NCBI RefSeq assembly: GCF_000192575.1
Contig: NZ_GL876933.1
Coordinates: 864,296-898,421 of the forward strand
Source: Novosphingobium nitrogenifigens DSM 19370
GTDB taxonomy: Bacteria > Pseudomonadota > Alphaproteobacteria > Sphingomonadales > Sphingomonadaceae
Direction of reading: 5' to 3'
Length of the DNA stretch: 34,126 nucleotides
The translations under genes and the position numbers were made by a program. Shown piece by piece: positions 24,577-32,722 of the stretch. Position 1 is the first letter of the stretch, and each line of letters starts with the position of its first letter. The notes beneath the pieces were generated by a model, which was not told where the DNA came from, ran no database searches, and saw only the letters and a list, made by a program, of their open reading frames with translations.

Positions 24577-25439
24577 GCGCTGCGCAAGGCGCGCTGCATC
24601 CGGGCAGGGGGCGTGCCGGTCAGGCGGCCGAACATGGTCGTGAACGCCGCCGCGCTCTGATACCCGAGGTCGAAGGCGATCCGCGTCACCGGTTCGCCGC
24701 GCGCGAGCCGTTCCACGGCGAGATTGATCCGCAGGTGATCGCGCCAGCGGGAAAAGCTCATGCCGGTTTCGGCGCGGAACAGGCGGGCAAGCGTGCGGGG
24801 ACTGGCCCCGCAGGTCGTGGCGAGCGCCTCGACGCCGAGCGGGCAATCCGGTTCGTCGATCAGGCGGCGCATGACGACGGCAAGGCGCGGATCGCGACCG
24901 AGCGGGACGTGAAGTGCAGGCCCCGCCATCGGGCGCGCCACTTCCCGCTGCATCAGCGCGATCAGCGGACTCTCTGCGGGATCGCCGGGGGCAAGCCGTG
25001 TCGCCTCGAGAGCAAGTTCGCGCAGGAGCGGGCTGACTTCGATGATACCCCCGATGGCAGGAAACCCGGCACAGGCAGGCGGAGGCACCAGCACTTGGAC
25101 GATGGCGGAAGCTTCGCCGTAATGACCTGCATGAGGCTCTTCCGGCGGAGTCCAGATGCCGCGACCGGGCGGGGCGAGCCAGCGCGCCGTGGGCGTGACG
25201 ATGGTCATGGTCCCGGTCAGGGGGATGCCCAGTTGTCCCTGCGCATGGCGGTGTTCGGGCAGCACGGCCCCGGCCGGATGGGCGCGGTTATGGGCGACGA
25301 GGTGTCTGGCGGAATGGGGCAAGGGATTGGCGGAATCACGAAAGAATGGAGCTTGGATTTGGTTTAACTGCCATTCCCGTCCGTGCCGCACAAGGTTGTC
25401 CGAACCAAGGCTGCCCGAAGGAGGAGAATTCGCATCCAT
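24564..25439 (-). CDS. AraC-family transcriptional regulator with cupin sensor
   Basis: A 291-residue AraC-type regulator. The N-terminal half is a cupin-like sensor (LPEHRHAQGQLGIPLTGTM, then WTPPEEPHAG), with histidines in the usual cupin positions. The C-terminal half has two helix-turn-helix motifs: LATTCGASPRTLARLFRAE and IAFDLGYQSAAAFTTMFGR. It is divergent from the FMN reductase gene and convergent with the flavoprotein gene, so it could control either. The start is uncertain. ATG 25439 overlaps the ATG of the reductase on the other strand and has no ribosome site; a GTG at 25391 would remove 16 residues. Confidence 0.85.
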   Translation of the reverse strand: MDANSPPSGSLGSDNLVRHGREWQLNQIQAPFFRDSANPLPHSARHLVAHNRAHPAGAVLPEHRHAQGQLGIPLTGTMTIVTPTARWLAPPGRGIWTPPEEPHAGHYGEASAIVQVLVPPPACAGFPAIGGIIEVSPLLRELALEATRLAPGDPAESPLIALMQREVARPMAGPALHVPLGRDPRLAVVMRRLIDEPDCPLGVEALATTCGASPRTLARLFRAETGMSFSRWRDHLRINLAVERLARGEPVTRIAFDLGYQSAAAFTTMFGRLTGTPPARMQRALRSAQTP

Positions 25440-25980
25440 GACTGATCGGCTGATCGTGACCGGCTTTGCCGGCAGCTTGCGCAAGGGGTCCTATTCGAAA
25501 GTCCTGCTCGACGAATGCGCGCGCCTCCTGCCGGACGGCAGCGATTTTGCGACGGTCGATATCGGCGCCATTCCGCATTATGACGAGGATCTCGACCATG
25601 CCGATGCGCCCACGGCTGTGCGGGCGGCGCGCGAACGCGTGGCGGCGAGCGATGTGCTGATCGTCGTCACGCCCGAATTCAACCACGGCATTCCCGGCGT
25701 GCTCAAGAACGCGTTCGACTGGCTGTCGCGTCCGGCCTTCCGCAGTCCGATGGCGGGCAAACCGGTTCTCTTTGCCACCCATTCGCCCGGAGCCCTTGGC
25801 GGAGTGCGGACGCAGTATCAGCTGCGCGAGACCTTTGCCTCGATGCTCTGCCGTCTGATCCCGCTGCCCGAAATCGCGGTGACGCATATCGGCGCCAAAG
25901 TGAGCGAGGGCCGCGTCTGTGACGAGGAAACGCTCGCTTTCCTCGATGCGCAGGTGAAGCGTTTCCTGGCAGCGCTTTAA
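25438..25980 (+). CDS. NADPH-dependent FMN reductase family protein
   Basis: A 180-residue flavodoxin-like protein of the NADPH-dependent FMN reductase family. The FMN phosphate loop is GSLRKGSYSK (residues 12-21), and the family block TPEFNHGIPGVLKNAFDWLSR (key residues PEYN-like PEFN, then G-LKNA-DW) is in the middle. Such enzymes reduce flavins, quinones or dyes. The ATG at 25438 has a strong AAGGAGGAG site about 10 bases upstream. It starts back-to-back on the AraC gene. Its TAA overlaps the stop of the convergent AI-2E-type gene in the palindrome TTAA. Confidence 0.9.
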   Translation: MTDRLIVTGFAGSLRKGSYSKVLLDECARLLPDGSDFATVDIGAIPHYDEDLDHADAPTAVRAARERVAASDVLIVVTPEFNHGIPGVLKNAFDWLSRPAFRSPMAGKPVLFATHSPGALGGVRTQYQLRETFASMLCRLIPLPEIAVTHIGAKVSEGRVCDEETLAFLDAQVKRFLAAL

Positions 25981-27137
25981 GAGTTTTCGGCTTCGTCCTG
26001 AACCCCGCGTCCGAAAATGTCCCAGACCGACAGGAACAGGGCAGCGATTACCGGGCCCAGGACGAAGCCGTTGAACCCGAACAGGTTGAAGCCGCCCAGC
26101 GTCGAGATCAGCACGATATAGTCGGGCATCTGGGTGTCGCGACCGACCAGAATAGGGCGGATGACGTTGTCGATCGTGCTGATGACGAAAAAACCGCACA
26201 GAAACAGGATGACGCCTTTCCACACCGCGCCGGTGGCAAGGAGATAGATCGAGGCCGGAACCCAGATGAAGCCGGTGCCGACCGCCGGAAACAGCGAAAA
26301 GACGCCCATGGCCAGCCCCCAGAGCAGGGCTCCGGGAAGGCCGAGCATCCAGAAGGTGAAACCGCCGATCCCGCCCTGAACGACGGCGATGGTCATGCTG
26401 CCCTTGACGGTTGCGCGCACGACGCTGACGAATTCGGACAGCAGACGTCGGCGCTGCAGTGCGGGCAGGGGCAGCGCCCGTTCGATCCGTTCGGCAATCC
26501 CGCGCCCGTCACGCAGGAGAAAGAACGTCAGGTAGAGCATGACGCCCAGCGTCAGGAACAGGCCGAGAGCCCCCTGTCCGACGTTCAGGATCTGTGGTGC
26601 GATTGCCTGAAGTCCCCCGGCAAGGCCGCGCGTGATGCGCTGGCGCAAGGTTTCCGGGTCCGCCAGCCCCAAATCGCCCAGTCCCAAATCGCTCAGCCAG
26701 CGGTGAGCCCATTCGGGGAGAAACGACTGAACGGTGGCAATTGCCCGGCCGGGATCGAAACCGGCCATCCCGGCATGGCTGAGCAATTCGCCCAGTTCTT
26801 CGACCAAGGCCTTGCCGAGCAGGATGGCGGGAACGACCAGAACCGCGACGATCACCAATAGCGCGATCAGGGCAGCAGTGTTGCGCCGTCCCGGCAGGCC
26901 GCGCAGCAGGGCCGCATTGAGCGGTGAGAACAGGATCGTGACGATGACCGCCCACAGGATCGCGCCGGAAAACGGAGCGATCAGCCACAGAAATCCGACA
27001 GTCGCCGCCGCCACCAACCCGATCTGAAACGCGCGCGGGGGTATCGTCGCAATGGCTGTATCGTCCTTGTCCCCGTTGTCCTGCGCCAATGTGATACCCT
27101 TTTGAAAATTGACCTCGATCGTCGCGGCTGATTTCAT
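25977..27137 (-). CDS. AI-2E/PerM-family membrane protein
   Basis: A 386-residue multi-pass membrane protein of the AI-2E transporter (PerM/TqsA) family. It has two early hydrophobic helices (about residues 38-95), a polar middle, and then a cluster of hydrophobic helices up to the C-terminus. Family stretches include FFLLRDGRGIAERIE, GGIGGFTFWMLGLPGALLWG, LFPAVGTGFIWVPA, and TIDNVIRPILVGRD near residue 310. Members export diverse small molecules or act as Na+/H+ antiporters; the substrate is unknown. The start at 27137 (MKSAATIEV) is the natural ATG; the same frame continues open through the antisense of the ATPase, which is a composition artefact. Confidence 0.9.
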   Translation of the reverse strand: MKSAATIEVNFQKGITLAQDNGDKDDTAIATIPPRAFQIGLVAAATVGFLWLIAPFSGAILWAVIVTILFSPLNAALLRGLPGRRNTAALIALLVIVAVLVVPAILLGKALVEELGELLSHAGMAGFDPGRAIATVQSFLPEWAHRWLSDLGLGDLGLADPETLRQRITRGLAGGLQAIAPQILNVGQGALGLFLTLGVMLYLTFFLLRDGRGIAERIERALPLPALQRRRLLSEFVSVVRATVKGSMTIAVVQGGIGGFTFWMLGLPGALLWGLAMGVFSLFPAVGTGFIWVPASIYLLATGAVWKGVILFLCGFFVISTIDNVIRPILVGRDTQMPDYIVLISTLGGFNLFGFNGFVLGPVIAALFLSVWDIFGRGVQDEAENS

Positions 27138-27257
27138 GACGGGGTAAGCGTCGGGGCGTTTTGCGTCCAGAGCGATCGCGCGGATTGTCGACCGGTCCTG
27201 CGCATGGTCCGATGGGCGGCCGGGCACTGTGACACGAGGGATGAAAAGAGCGTGGGC

Positions 27258-29789
27258 ATGAACGAGCATTCCGCTGCCGAGCCCTCGTGGCTGGGGCTTT
27301 CCCATGAAGAGGCGGCCACGCGTTTCGTCCACGAAGGCGCGAACGAATTGCCCCGGTCCGGACAGCGTCCGCTCTGGCGGATCGTTGTCGAAGTCCTGCG
27401 CGAACCTATGCTGACGCTGCTTCTGGCGGCAGGGCTTATCTATCTGGTGCTTGGCGACACGAGGGAAGCGTTGATCCTGCTGGTCTTCGCGATGCTGTCG
27501 GTCGTCATCACCGTGGTGCAGGAGGCGCGGACCGAGCGCGCGCTCGATGCCTTGCGCGATTTGACCAGCCCCCATGCCATGGTGATCCGCGCGGGCGAGC
27601 GGCTGTCGGTTCCGGCCCGCGAGGTCGTGCGCGGGGATCTCATGGTGCTTGACGAAGGCGACCGGGTGGTTGCCGACGGGTGGCTTGCACAAGGGGACGC
27701 GGTTCAGATCGATGAATCGCTGCTGACCGGGGAATCGGTGCCGGTGCGCAAGGTCGCCTGCGGTCTTGCCGAGCCGACCGAAGAGGTGCGGCCGGGGGGC
27801 GACGATCTGCCTTTCGTCTATTCGGGCACGTTGGTCGTGCGGGGCAGCGGGCTGGCGATCGTGACGGCAACCGGCCCTGCGAGCCAGATCGGCCGCATCG
27901 GACAGGCGCTGTCCTCGATCGAGACCGAGGCGCCGCGCTTGCAGCAGCAGATGCGGCGGCTGGCGATCGGGTTGGCGGTGCTGGGCGGAGTGGCCTGTCT
28001 TTTGGCGATCGTTCTGTACGGGTTGATGCGGGGAAGCTGGCTCGACGCCGCACTGGCGGGGATCGCGCTCGGCATGTCGATGCTGCCCGAGGAATTCCCG
28101 GTGGTTCTGGCCGTGTTTCTGGCGATGGGGGCCATGCGCATGTCGCGCGCGCGCGTGCTGACACGCCGGGCGAGCGCCATCGAGACGCTGGGGGCAGCGA
28201 CCGTCCTGTGTACCGACAAGACCGGGACGCTGACCGAGAACCGCATGCGCATGGCGCAGTTGCGCTTGCCCGATGGCACCGTTCATGCGCTGTCCGCACA
28301 TGCGGAGGTCCTTGCCGGGGATCTGGAGCAACTGGCAGAACTCGGCATGTTGGCCAGTGCGCCGCATCCGGTCGATCCCATGGAAATCGCGTTCCATGAC
28401 GTGTCGGCGCCGGTTCCCGGCTGGTCGCTGGTCCGCACTTATCCGCTCGATCCCGCACTGCTGGCGATGTCCAATGTGTGGAGCGGCGAGGCGGGCGAAG
28501 TCCTGGTCGCGGCCAAGGGCGCGCCCGAGGCGATTGCGGGCCTGTGCCGGATGGCGGACGCCGACCGGGCGCGGGTTCTTGCCGATGTCGATGCCATGGC
28601 AGAGGCAGGCCTGCGGGTGCTTGCCGTCGCGCAGGCAAGCTGGGACGAGGGAGACTTGCCCGACAGCCAGGCCGGTTTTGCTTTTACCTTTCGCGGTCTG
28701 GTCGGCCTTGCCGACCCCTTGCGCGCGTCGGTGCCCGATGCGGTCCGGCAATGTCGCGAGGCGGGCATCCGCATCGTCATGATTACCGGCGATTATCCCC
28801 GCACTGCCCGTGCCATTGCCGCACAGGCGGGAATCGGCGATGGCGGCGTGCTGACCGGGGACGAACTGGCGACGATGGCCGACGCGGACTTGTGCGAGCG
28901 GATCGCGACGACGACCGTCTGCGCGCGGATCATGCCCGAACAGAAGCTGCGCATTGTCGAGGCGTTGAAAGCCGGGGGCGACATTGTCGCGATGACCGGC
29001 GACGGTGTGAACGATGCGCCCTCGCTCAAGGCGGCCCATATCGGCATTGCCATGGGCGGGCGCGGCACCGATGTCGCGCGCGAGGCGGCCTCGATCGTCC
29101 TGCTCGACGATGATTTCGGCTCGATCGTCGAAGCGGTGCGACTGGGGCGGCGGATCTATGACAATATCCGCAAGGCGATCGGCTTTATCCTTGCCGCGCA
29201 TATCCCGATTGCGGGGTTGGCACTGCTGCCCCTGCTGGCGGGAATGCCGCTCTTGCTGGGGCCCGTCCACATTGCCTTTATCGAGATGATCATCGATCCG
29301 GTCTGTTCGCTGGTGTTCGAAGCGGAAGTTGCCGAGCACGACGCGATGAAGCGGCCGCCCCGGCGTCCCGACGCGCCACTCTTTGCCCGTGCGCTGGTCG
29401 GCTGGGCCGTGTTTCAGGGGCTGGTGGTGTTCCTGACGGCCGGTGGCGTTGCGGTCTTCCTGTGGGAGAGCGGGCACGATGCGACCGTGGTGCGATCGGG
29501 GGCGTTCTTCGCGCTCGTACTGGGGCTGGTCGGCCTTATCCTCATCAACCGGCGGTTCAGTGCCTCGCTGCTCTCCGCGTTGCGTCGGCCCAATCCGGCG
29601 CTTGCGGTGGTGCTGGCTGCTGTCGCGAGCATTCTCGCCGCCACGCAGGTCGTGCCCTTCGTTGCCGGACTGTTCCGTTTTTCGACCGTGGCAGCGCATG
29701 ACCTGGCTCTGGTGGGCATGGTCAGCCTCGGCGCGCTGTTGCTGCTTGAATGGGTGAAGTTGCGCTGGGCTGCGCGCCTGCTCGCCTGA
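27258..29789 (+). CDS. Cation-transporting P-type ATPase (Ca/Mg-like, PEEFP)
   Basis: An 843-residue P-type ATPase of the P2/P3-like type. Landmarks are an N-terminal cation-ATPase domain, the actuator loop TGES (157-160), the M4 ion-site motif PEEFP (277-281) in place of the PEGLP of calcium pumps, the phosphorylated aspartate D320 (CTDKTGTLTENRM), ITGDYPRTA and the hinge GDGVNDAP (581-588). About eight to ten hydrophobic helices are visible, including a C-terminal group. There is no heavy-metal (CxxC) domain, so the ion is probably Ca2+, Mg2+ or another hard cation. The start at 27258 is chosen by family similarity; a weak GAGGG lies upstream. Divergent from the AI-2E-type gene by 120 bases. 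Confidence 0.9.
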   Translation: MNEHSAAEPSWLGLSHEEAATRFVHEGANELPRSGQRPLWRIVVEVLREPMLTLLLAAGLIYLVLGDTREALILLVFAMLSVVITVVQEARTERALDALRDLTSPHAMVIRAGERLSVPAREVVRGDLMVLDEGDRVVADGWLAQGDAVQIDESLLTGESVPVRKVACGLAEPTEEVRPGGDDLPFVYSGTLVVRGSGLAIVTATGPASQIGRIGQALSSIETEAPRLQQQMRRLAIGLAVLGGVACLLAIVLYGLMRGSWLDAALAGIALGMSMLPEEFPVVLAVFLAMGAMRMSRARVLTRRASAIETLGAATVLCTDKTGTLTENRMRMAQLRLPDGTVHALSAHAEVLAGDLEQLAELGMLASAPHPVDPMEIAFHDVSAPVPGWSLVRTYPLDPALLAMSNVWSGEAGEVLVAAKGAPEAIAGLCRMADADRARVLADVDAMAEAGLRVLAVAQASWDEGDLPDSQAGFAFTFRGLVGLADPLRASVPDAVRQCREAGIRIVMITGDYPRTARAIAAQAGIGDGGVLTGDELATMADADLCERIATTTVCARIMPEQKLRIVEALKAGGDIVAMTGDGVNDAPSLKAAHIGIAMGGRGTDVAREAASIVLLDDDFGSIVEAVRLGRRIYDNIRKAIGFILAAHIPIAGLALLPLLAGMPLLLGPVHIAFIEMIIDPVCSLVFEAEVAEHDAMKRPPRRPDAPLFARALVGWAVFQGLVVFLTAGGVAVFLWESGHDATVVRSGAFFALVLGLVGLILINRRFSASLLSALRRPNPALAVVLAAVASILAATQVVPFVAGLFRFSTVAAHDLALVGMVSLGALLLLEWVKLRWAARLLA

Positions 29790-29826
29790 ACGGGGTGGAA
29801 TTGACGATCGGACATGTGCGCGATAC

Positions 29827-29857
29827 GTGATGTATATGCATGATGCAGATACATCAC
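29827..29857. promoter_or_regulatory. 31-bp palindrome at the MarR start, likely operator
   Basis: A near-perfect palindrome centred on 29842. Outer arms are GTGATGTAT (29827-29835) and ATACATCAC (29849-29857); inner arms are TGCAT (29837-29841) and ATGCA (29843-29847). Only the pair 29836/29848 is asymmetric. It covers the first codons of the MarR gene. A TTGACG (29801-29806) lies 17 bases before 29824-29829, so the operator would cover a transcription start. Autoregulation is inferred. Confidence 0.6.
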
Positions 29858-30267
29858 TGTGCGCCTGTACTGCCTTGCGCAAGGCGACCCGCGCGATCAC
29901 GCGGATCTACGACGCGCGGCTGGCGTCCCATGGGGTCAACGTCAACCAGTTTGCGATGCTGCGCCATATCGCACGGGCCGGGGACATCGCGCTCAGCCGC
30001 CTTGCAGCCCAATTGGTGATGGATCGCACCACGCTCTACCGCGTGCTGCGTCCTGTCGAGCAGGCAGGCTGGGTCGAAACCTTTCCCGAGGCGAAGGGGC
30101 GGGGGCGTCGTGTCCGCCTGACCGCCGGAGGAGAAGCCTTGCTGGCAGGGGCGACTGCCGATTGGCAGGCGTGTCAGGACGATGTTCGCGCCCATCTGGG
30201 CGATGATGGCTGGGACCGGCTCTATGCGGCCAGTGCCGCAGTGCTTGCTCTGGAAGGGGATAGATGA
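29830..30267 (+). CDS. MarR-family transcriptional regulator
   Basis: A 145-residue MarR-type winged helix regulator. The N-terminal dimer helix is followed by NVNQFAMLRHIAR, a recognition region LSRLAAQLVMDRTTLYRVLRP, and a wing with GRRVRLTAGGEALL. Members usually repress a linked exporter or catabolic gene and release DNA when they bind a phenolic ligand. The stop overlaps the MFS transporter gene, so this pair is one operon. The start is uncertain: GTG 29827, ATG 29830 or ATG 29836 all fit, no ribosome site is seen, and all lie inside a 31-base palindrome that is probably its own operator. A leaderless transcript beginning near 29836 is possible. Confidence 0.88.
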   Translation: MYMHDADTSLCACTALRKATRAITRIYDARLASHGVNVNQFAMLRHIARAGDIALSRLAAQLVMDRTTLYRVLRPVEQAGWVETFPEAKGRGRRVRLTAGGEALLAGATADWQACQDDVRAHLGDDGWDRLYAASAAVLALEGDR

Positions 30268-31538
30268 TGGCGCTCGGGATTGTGCGCGAACGGGCGATCG
30301 TGGTCCTGGCGGTGACGTTCGTTGCCCTGCTCGTTTCGGCAGGGGTGCGGTCGGCGCCGGGCGTCTTGATGCTGCCGCTGCAACTCCATTTCGGCTGGGA
30401 CCGGGCGACGATTTCGGCGACGGCGGCGATCGGGATCATGCTCTATGGTCTGGTCGGGCCGTTTGCGGCGGCGCTCATGCTCTCGCTCGGCATTCGCAGG
30501 ACCATGGCGGGCGGTCTTGCCCTGATGGGACTGGCGACGCTTGCGAGCCAGTGGATGACGCAAAGCTGGCACTATCTCGTCACTTGGGGACTGTTGTCGG
30601 GGATCGGCACGGGCTGCGTCGCCAGCGTTCTGGGCGCGGCGGTGGTCGGGCGCTGGTTCGTCAAGCGGCAGGGACTCGCCATGGGGGTACTGTCGGCCAG
30701 CACCGCGACCGGATCGCTGATTTTCCTTCCCGTGCTGGCGTGGATGACGCGGCAGGGGGAATGGTTGCCGGTCGTGCGCACGATCGGAGTGGCCTGTCTC
30801 GTGCTGGTGCCGGTGGTGCTTGTGTTCGTGCCCGAACATCCCGGCGATGTCGGCGCGCGACGCTTTGGGGAAGATGCCGACACGCCTCCGGCCGTTCGGG
30901 GGCAGGCTTCGCTCCTGCTGCCGTTCACGGCGCTGGGCAAAGCGGTGCGGGTGCCGATGTTCTGGTTGCTGTTCGGGACATTCTTCGTCTGCGGGCTTAC
31001 CACCAACGGGCTCGTGGGCACGCATCTCATTGCCTATTGCGGCGATCACGGGATCGCGCCGGTGGCGGCGGCCGGGCTGCTCTCGACCATGGGCCTGTTC
31101 GATCTGGTCGGGACGACGGCTTCGGGCTGGCTGACCGATCGCTATGATCCGCGCCGCTTGCTGGTCGCTTATTACGGGTTGCGCGGGTTGTCGCTGATCG
31201 TGCTTCCCTATTGCAATTTCGGCCCGGGCAGCCTCGGCGTTTTTGCCGTGTTCTATGGGTTGGACTGGATCGCGACGGTGCCGCCGACGGTCGCTTTGGC
31301 AACGCGCGCTTTCGGCGCGCGCGAGGCGCCGATCGTGTTCGGCTGGGTCGGCGTCGGGCATCAGTTGGGGGCGGCCTGTGCCGCCTTTGGCGCCGGGCTG
31401 ATCCGCGAGGAATTCGGACGCTATGATCCGGCGTTCATGATCGCGGGGGCTTTCGGCGTAGTCGCCGCGCTGGCCCTGATCGGATCGATCACGTTGGGGC
31501 GCGACACGCGCGGGATCGGCCTTGCCCAACCGGCCTGA
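30264..31538 (+). CDS. MFS transporter
   Basis: A 424-residue major-facilitator protein with about twelve hydrophobic segments. The A-type loop GWDRATISATAAIG and the second-half loop around LTDRYDPRRLL (GWLTDRYDPRR) follow the MFS duplication pattern. By eye it is closest to the monocarboxylate/oxalate-formate-like group, which would suit an organic acid, but the substrate is not determined. The ATG at 30264 overlaps the MarR stop, with an alternative ATG at 30267; a GGAAGGGG site serves both. Coupling to the MarR regulator suggests that this transporter is the main target of that repressor. Confidence 0.88.
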   Translation: MMALGIVRERAIVVLAVTFVALLVSAGVRSAPGVLMLPLQLHFGWDRATISATAAIGIMLYGLVGPFAAALMLSLGIRRTMAGGLALMGLATLASQWMTQSWHYLVTWGLLSGIGTGCVASVLGAAVVGRWFVKRQGLAMGVLSASTATGSLIFLPVLAWMTRQGEWLPVVRTIGVACLVLVPVVLVFVPEHPGDVGARRFGEDADTPPAVRGQASLLLPFTALGKAVRVPMFWLLFGTFFVCGLTTNGLVGTHLIAYCGDHGIAPVAAAGLLSTMGLFDLVGTTASGWLTDRYDPRRLLVAYYGLRGLSLIVLPYCNFGPGSLGVFAVFYGLDWIATVPPTVALATRAFGAREAPIVFGWVGVGHQLGAACAAFGAGLIREEFGRYDPAFMIAGAFGVVAALALIGSITLGRDTRGIGLAQPA

Positions 31539-31663
31539 TCGAGAGGGTGGCCCGATTGGCATCACGAAACACGAAGAAGGCTTTACCCCGGCGGGCAAAT
31601 CTTGCCAGAAGCACCGCAGCGATGCGCCCGCAGCGTAACGGGGCGATCGCATTGGAGAAAACG

Positions 31664-32689
31664 ATGGTCTCGCGGACCTTTGCCTCGCTTTCGCTCTTGC
31701 TCGCCGGATTGGGTGCTTCGGCTGCCGATGCCGCTTCGCCCCCGCCCGCCTATGCCGTGACAGGACGGATCGCCGGGGCCGATGGCGGGTGGGACTATGC
31801 CTCGGTCGACCCGGCTTCCGGACGGCTTTATGTCGCGCGGTCGAATGCGGTCATGATGGTCGACCTTGCCACGGCCAAAGTCACCGACACGTTCGTCAAG
31901 GCCCAGCGTGCCCATGCGGTCCTGCCCATCGACAAGGGGCGGACACTGGTCGAAACCGACGGGCAGACCGGTCTGGTCCGGTTCATCGATGCTGCCACCG
32001 GCAAAGTCCGGGTGGAAGTGCCGACCGGGATCAAGCCGGACGCGGCCTTTCTCGACAGTGCGACCGGGCGGCTGGTGGTGATGAACCCGGGCAGCAATAC
32101 GGTCGTCCTGCTCGATCCGGTCCAATACGGCATGGTCGGTCGCATCGATGTCCCCGGCGGGCTGGAAGCGGGGGCTGGCGACGGCAAGGGGAAGGCCTTC
32201 GTCAATCTCGAGGAAGCGAACGCACTTGCCGAAATCGACCTTGTCGCAGGCAAGCTGATCCGCACGATCCCGCTCAAGGGCTGCGAGGGGCCGACCGGGA
32301 TTGCCGTTCTGGGCGGGGGAAGCCGCATCCTGTCGGCCTGCGCCAATGGTGTTGCGACCGTGGTCGATGCGGCCAGCGGCGCGCTGGTGCAGACTTTGCC
32401 GGTCGGGCATGACCCGGACGCGGTGATTGTCGACGAAGCTCGCGGCATGGCTTTCGTGCCGAGCGGACAGGACGGCACCCTGACGATGATCCGCATTGCC
32501 GATCCGGCGCATTTCACTGTGACCGGCACGATCCGCACGCAAGCGGGCGCTCGCACCGGGGCGGTCGATCCGCGTGACGGACGGATCTATCTGCCCACCG
32601 CGCTGATGGCGCGCGGAGAGGGCGGATCGCACCATGCCGCAGCGGAGCCGGGTACTTTTGTCGTTCTGGTAGTCTCGCCGACGCGGTAA
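31664..32689 (+). CDS. Exported YVTN/YncE-like beta-propeller protein
   Basis: A 341-residue secreted protein. A signal peptide (MVSRTFASLSLLLAGLGASA, then ADAA) is followed by repeated short blades of about 40 residues with the pattern V-DP-SGRLYVA, DLATAKVTDTF, FIDAATGKVRVEVP, LDSATGRLVVMNPGSNTV and AAVDPRDGRIYLP-like ends. This is the YVTN/YncE beta-propeller type, usually periplasmic; members bind DNA, proteins or ligands, and no enzyme activity can be read here. The start at 31664 has a TGGAGAAA site. It begins 125 bases after the MFS gene on the same strand. That gap holds a small GGCAA/TTGCC hairpin (31594-31606) but no clear terminator. It converges on the flavoprotein gene. Confidence 0.85.
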   Translation: MVSRTFASLSLLLAGLGASAADAASPPPAYAVTGRIAGADGGWDYASVDPASGRLYVARSNAVMMVDLATAKVTDTFVKAQRAHAVLPIDKGRTLVETDGQTGLVRFIDAATGKVRVEVPTGIKPDAAFLDSATGRLVVMNPGSNTVVLLDPVQYGMVGRIDVPGGLEAGAGDGKGKAFVNLEEANALAEIDLVAGKLIRTIPLKGCEGPTGIAVLGGGSRILSACANGVATVVDAASGALVQTLPVGHDPDAVIVDEARGMAFVPSGQDGTLTMIRIADPAHFTVTGTIRTQAGARTGAVDPRDGRIYLPTALMARGEGGSHHAAAEPGTFVVLVVSPTR

Positions 32690-32704
32690 TGGCAGGCGTA
32701 TCGT

Positions 32705-32722
32705 CCGGGCATCAATGCCCGG
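32705..32722. terminator. Hairpin between convergent genes
   Basis: CCGGGCA (32705-32711) and TGCCCGG (32716-32722) form a 7-bp stem with a TCAA loop. On the minus strand the loop holds the TGA of the flavoprotein gene. No T-tract follows in either direction, so a terminator role is tentative; it could end both convergent transcripts with Rho or act as an mRNA-end hairpin. Confidence 0.35.

Noticed and set aside
27138..29900. A minus-strand frame that stays open across the whole antisense of the P-type ATPase and joins the AI-2E-type protein, 1307 codons in total.
   Set aside because: The antisense part is rich in Arg, Gln, Gly and His with no domain, while the plus strand carries a full P-type ATPase. 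It is a stop-poor frame produced by high GC codon use.
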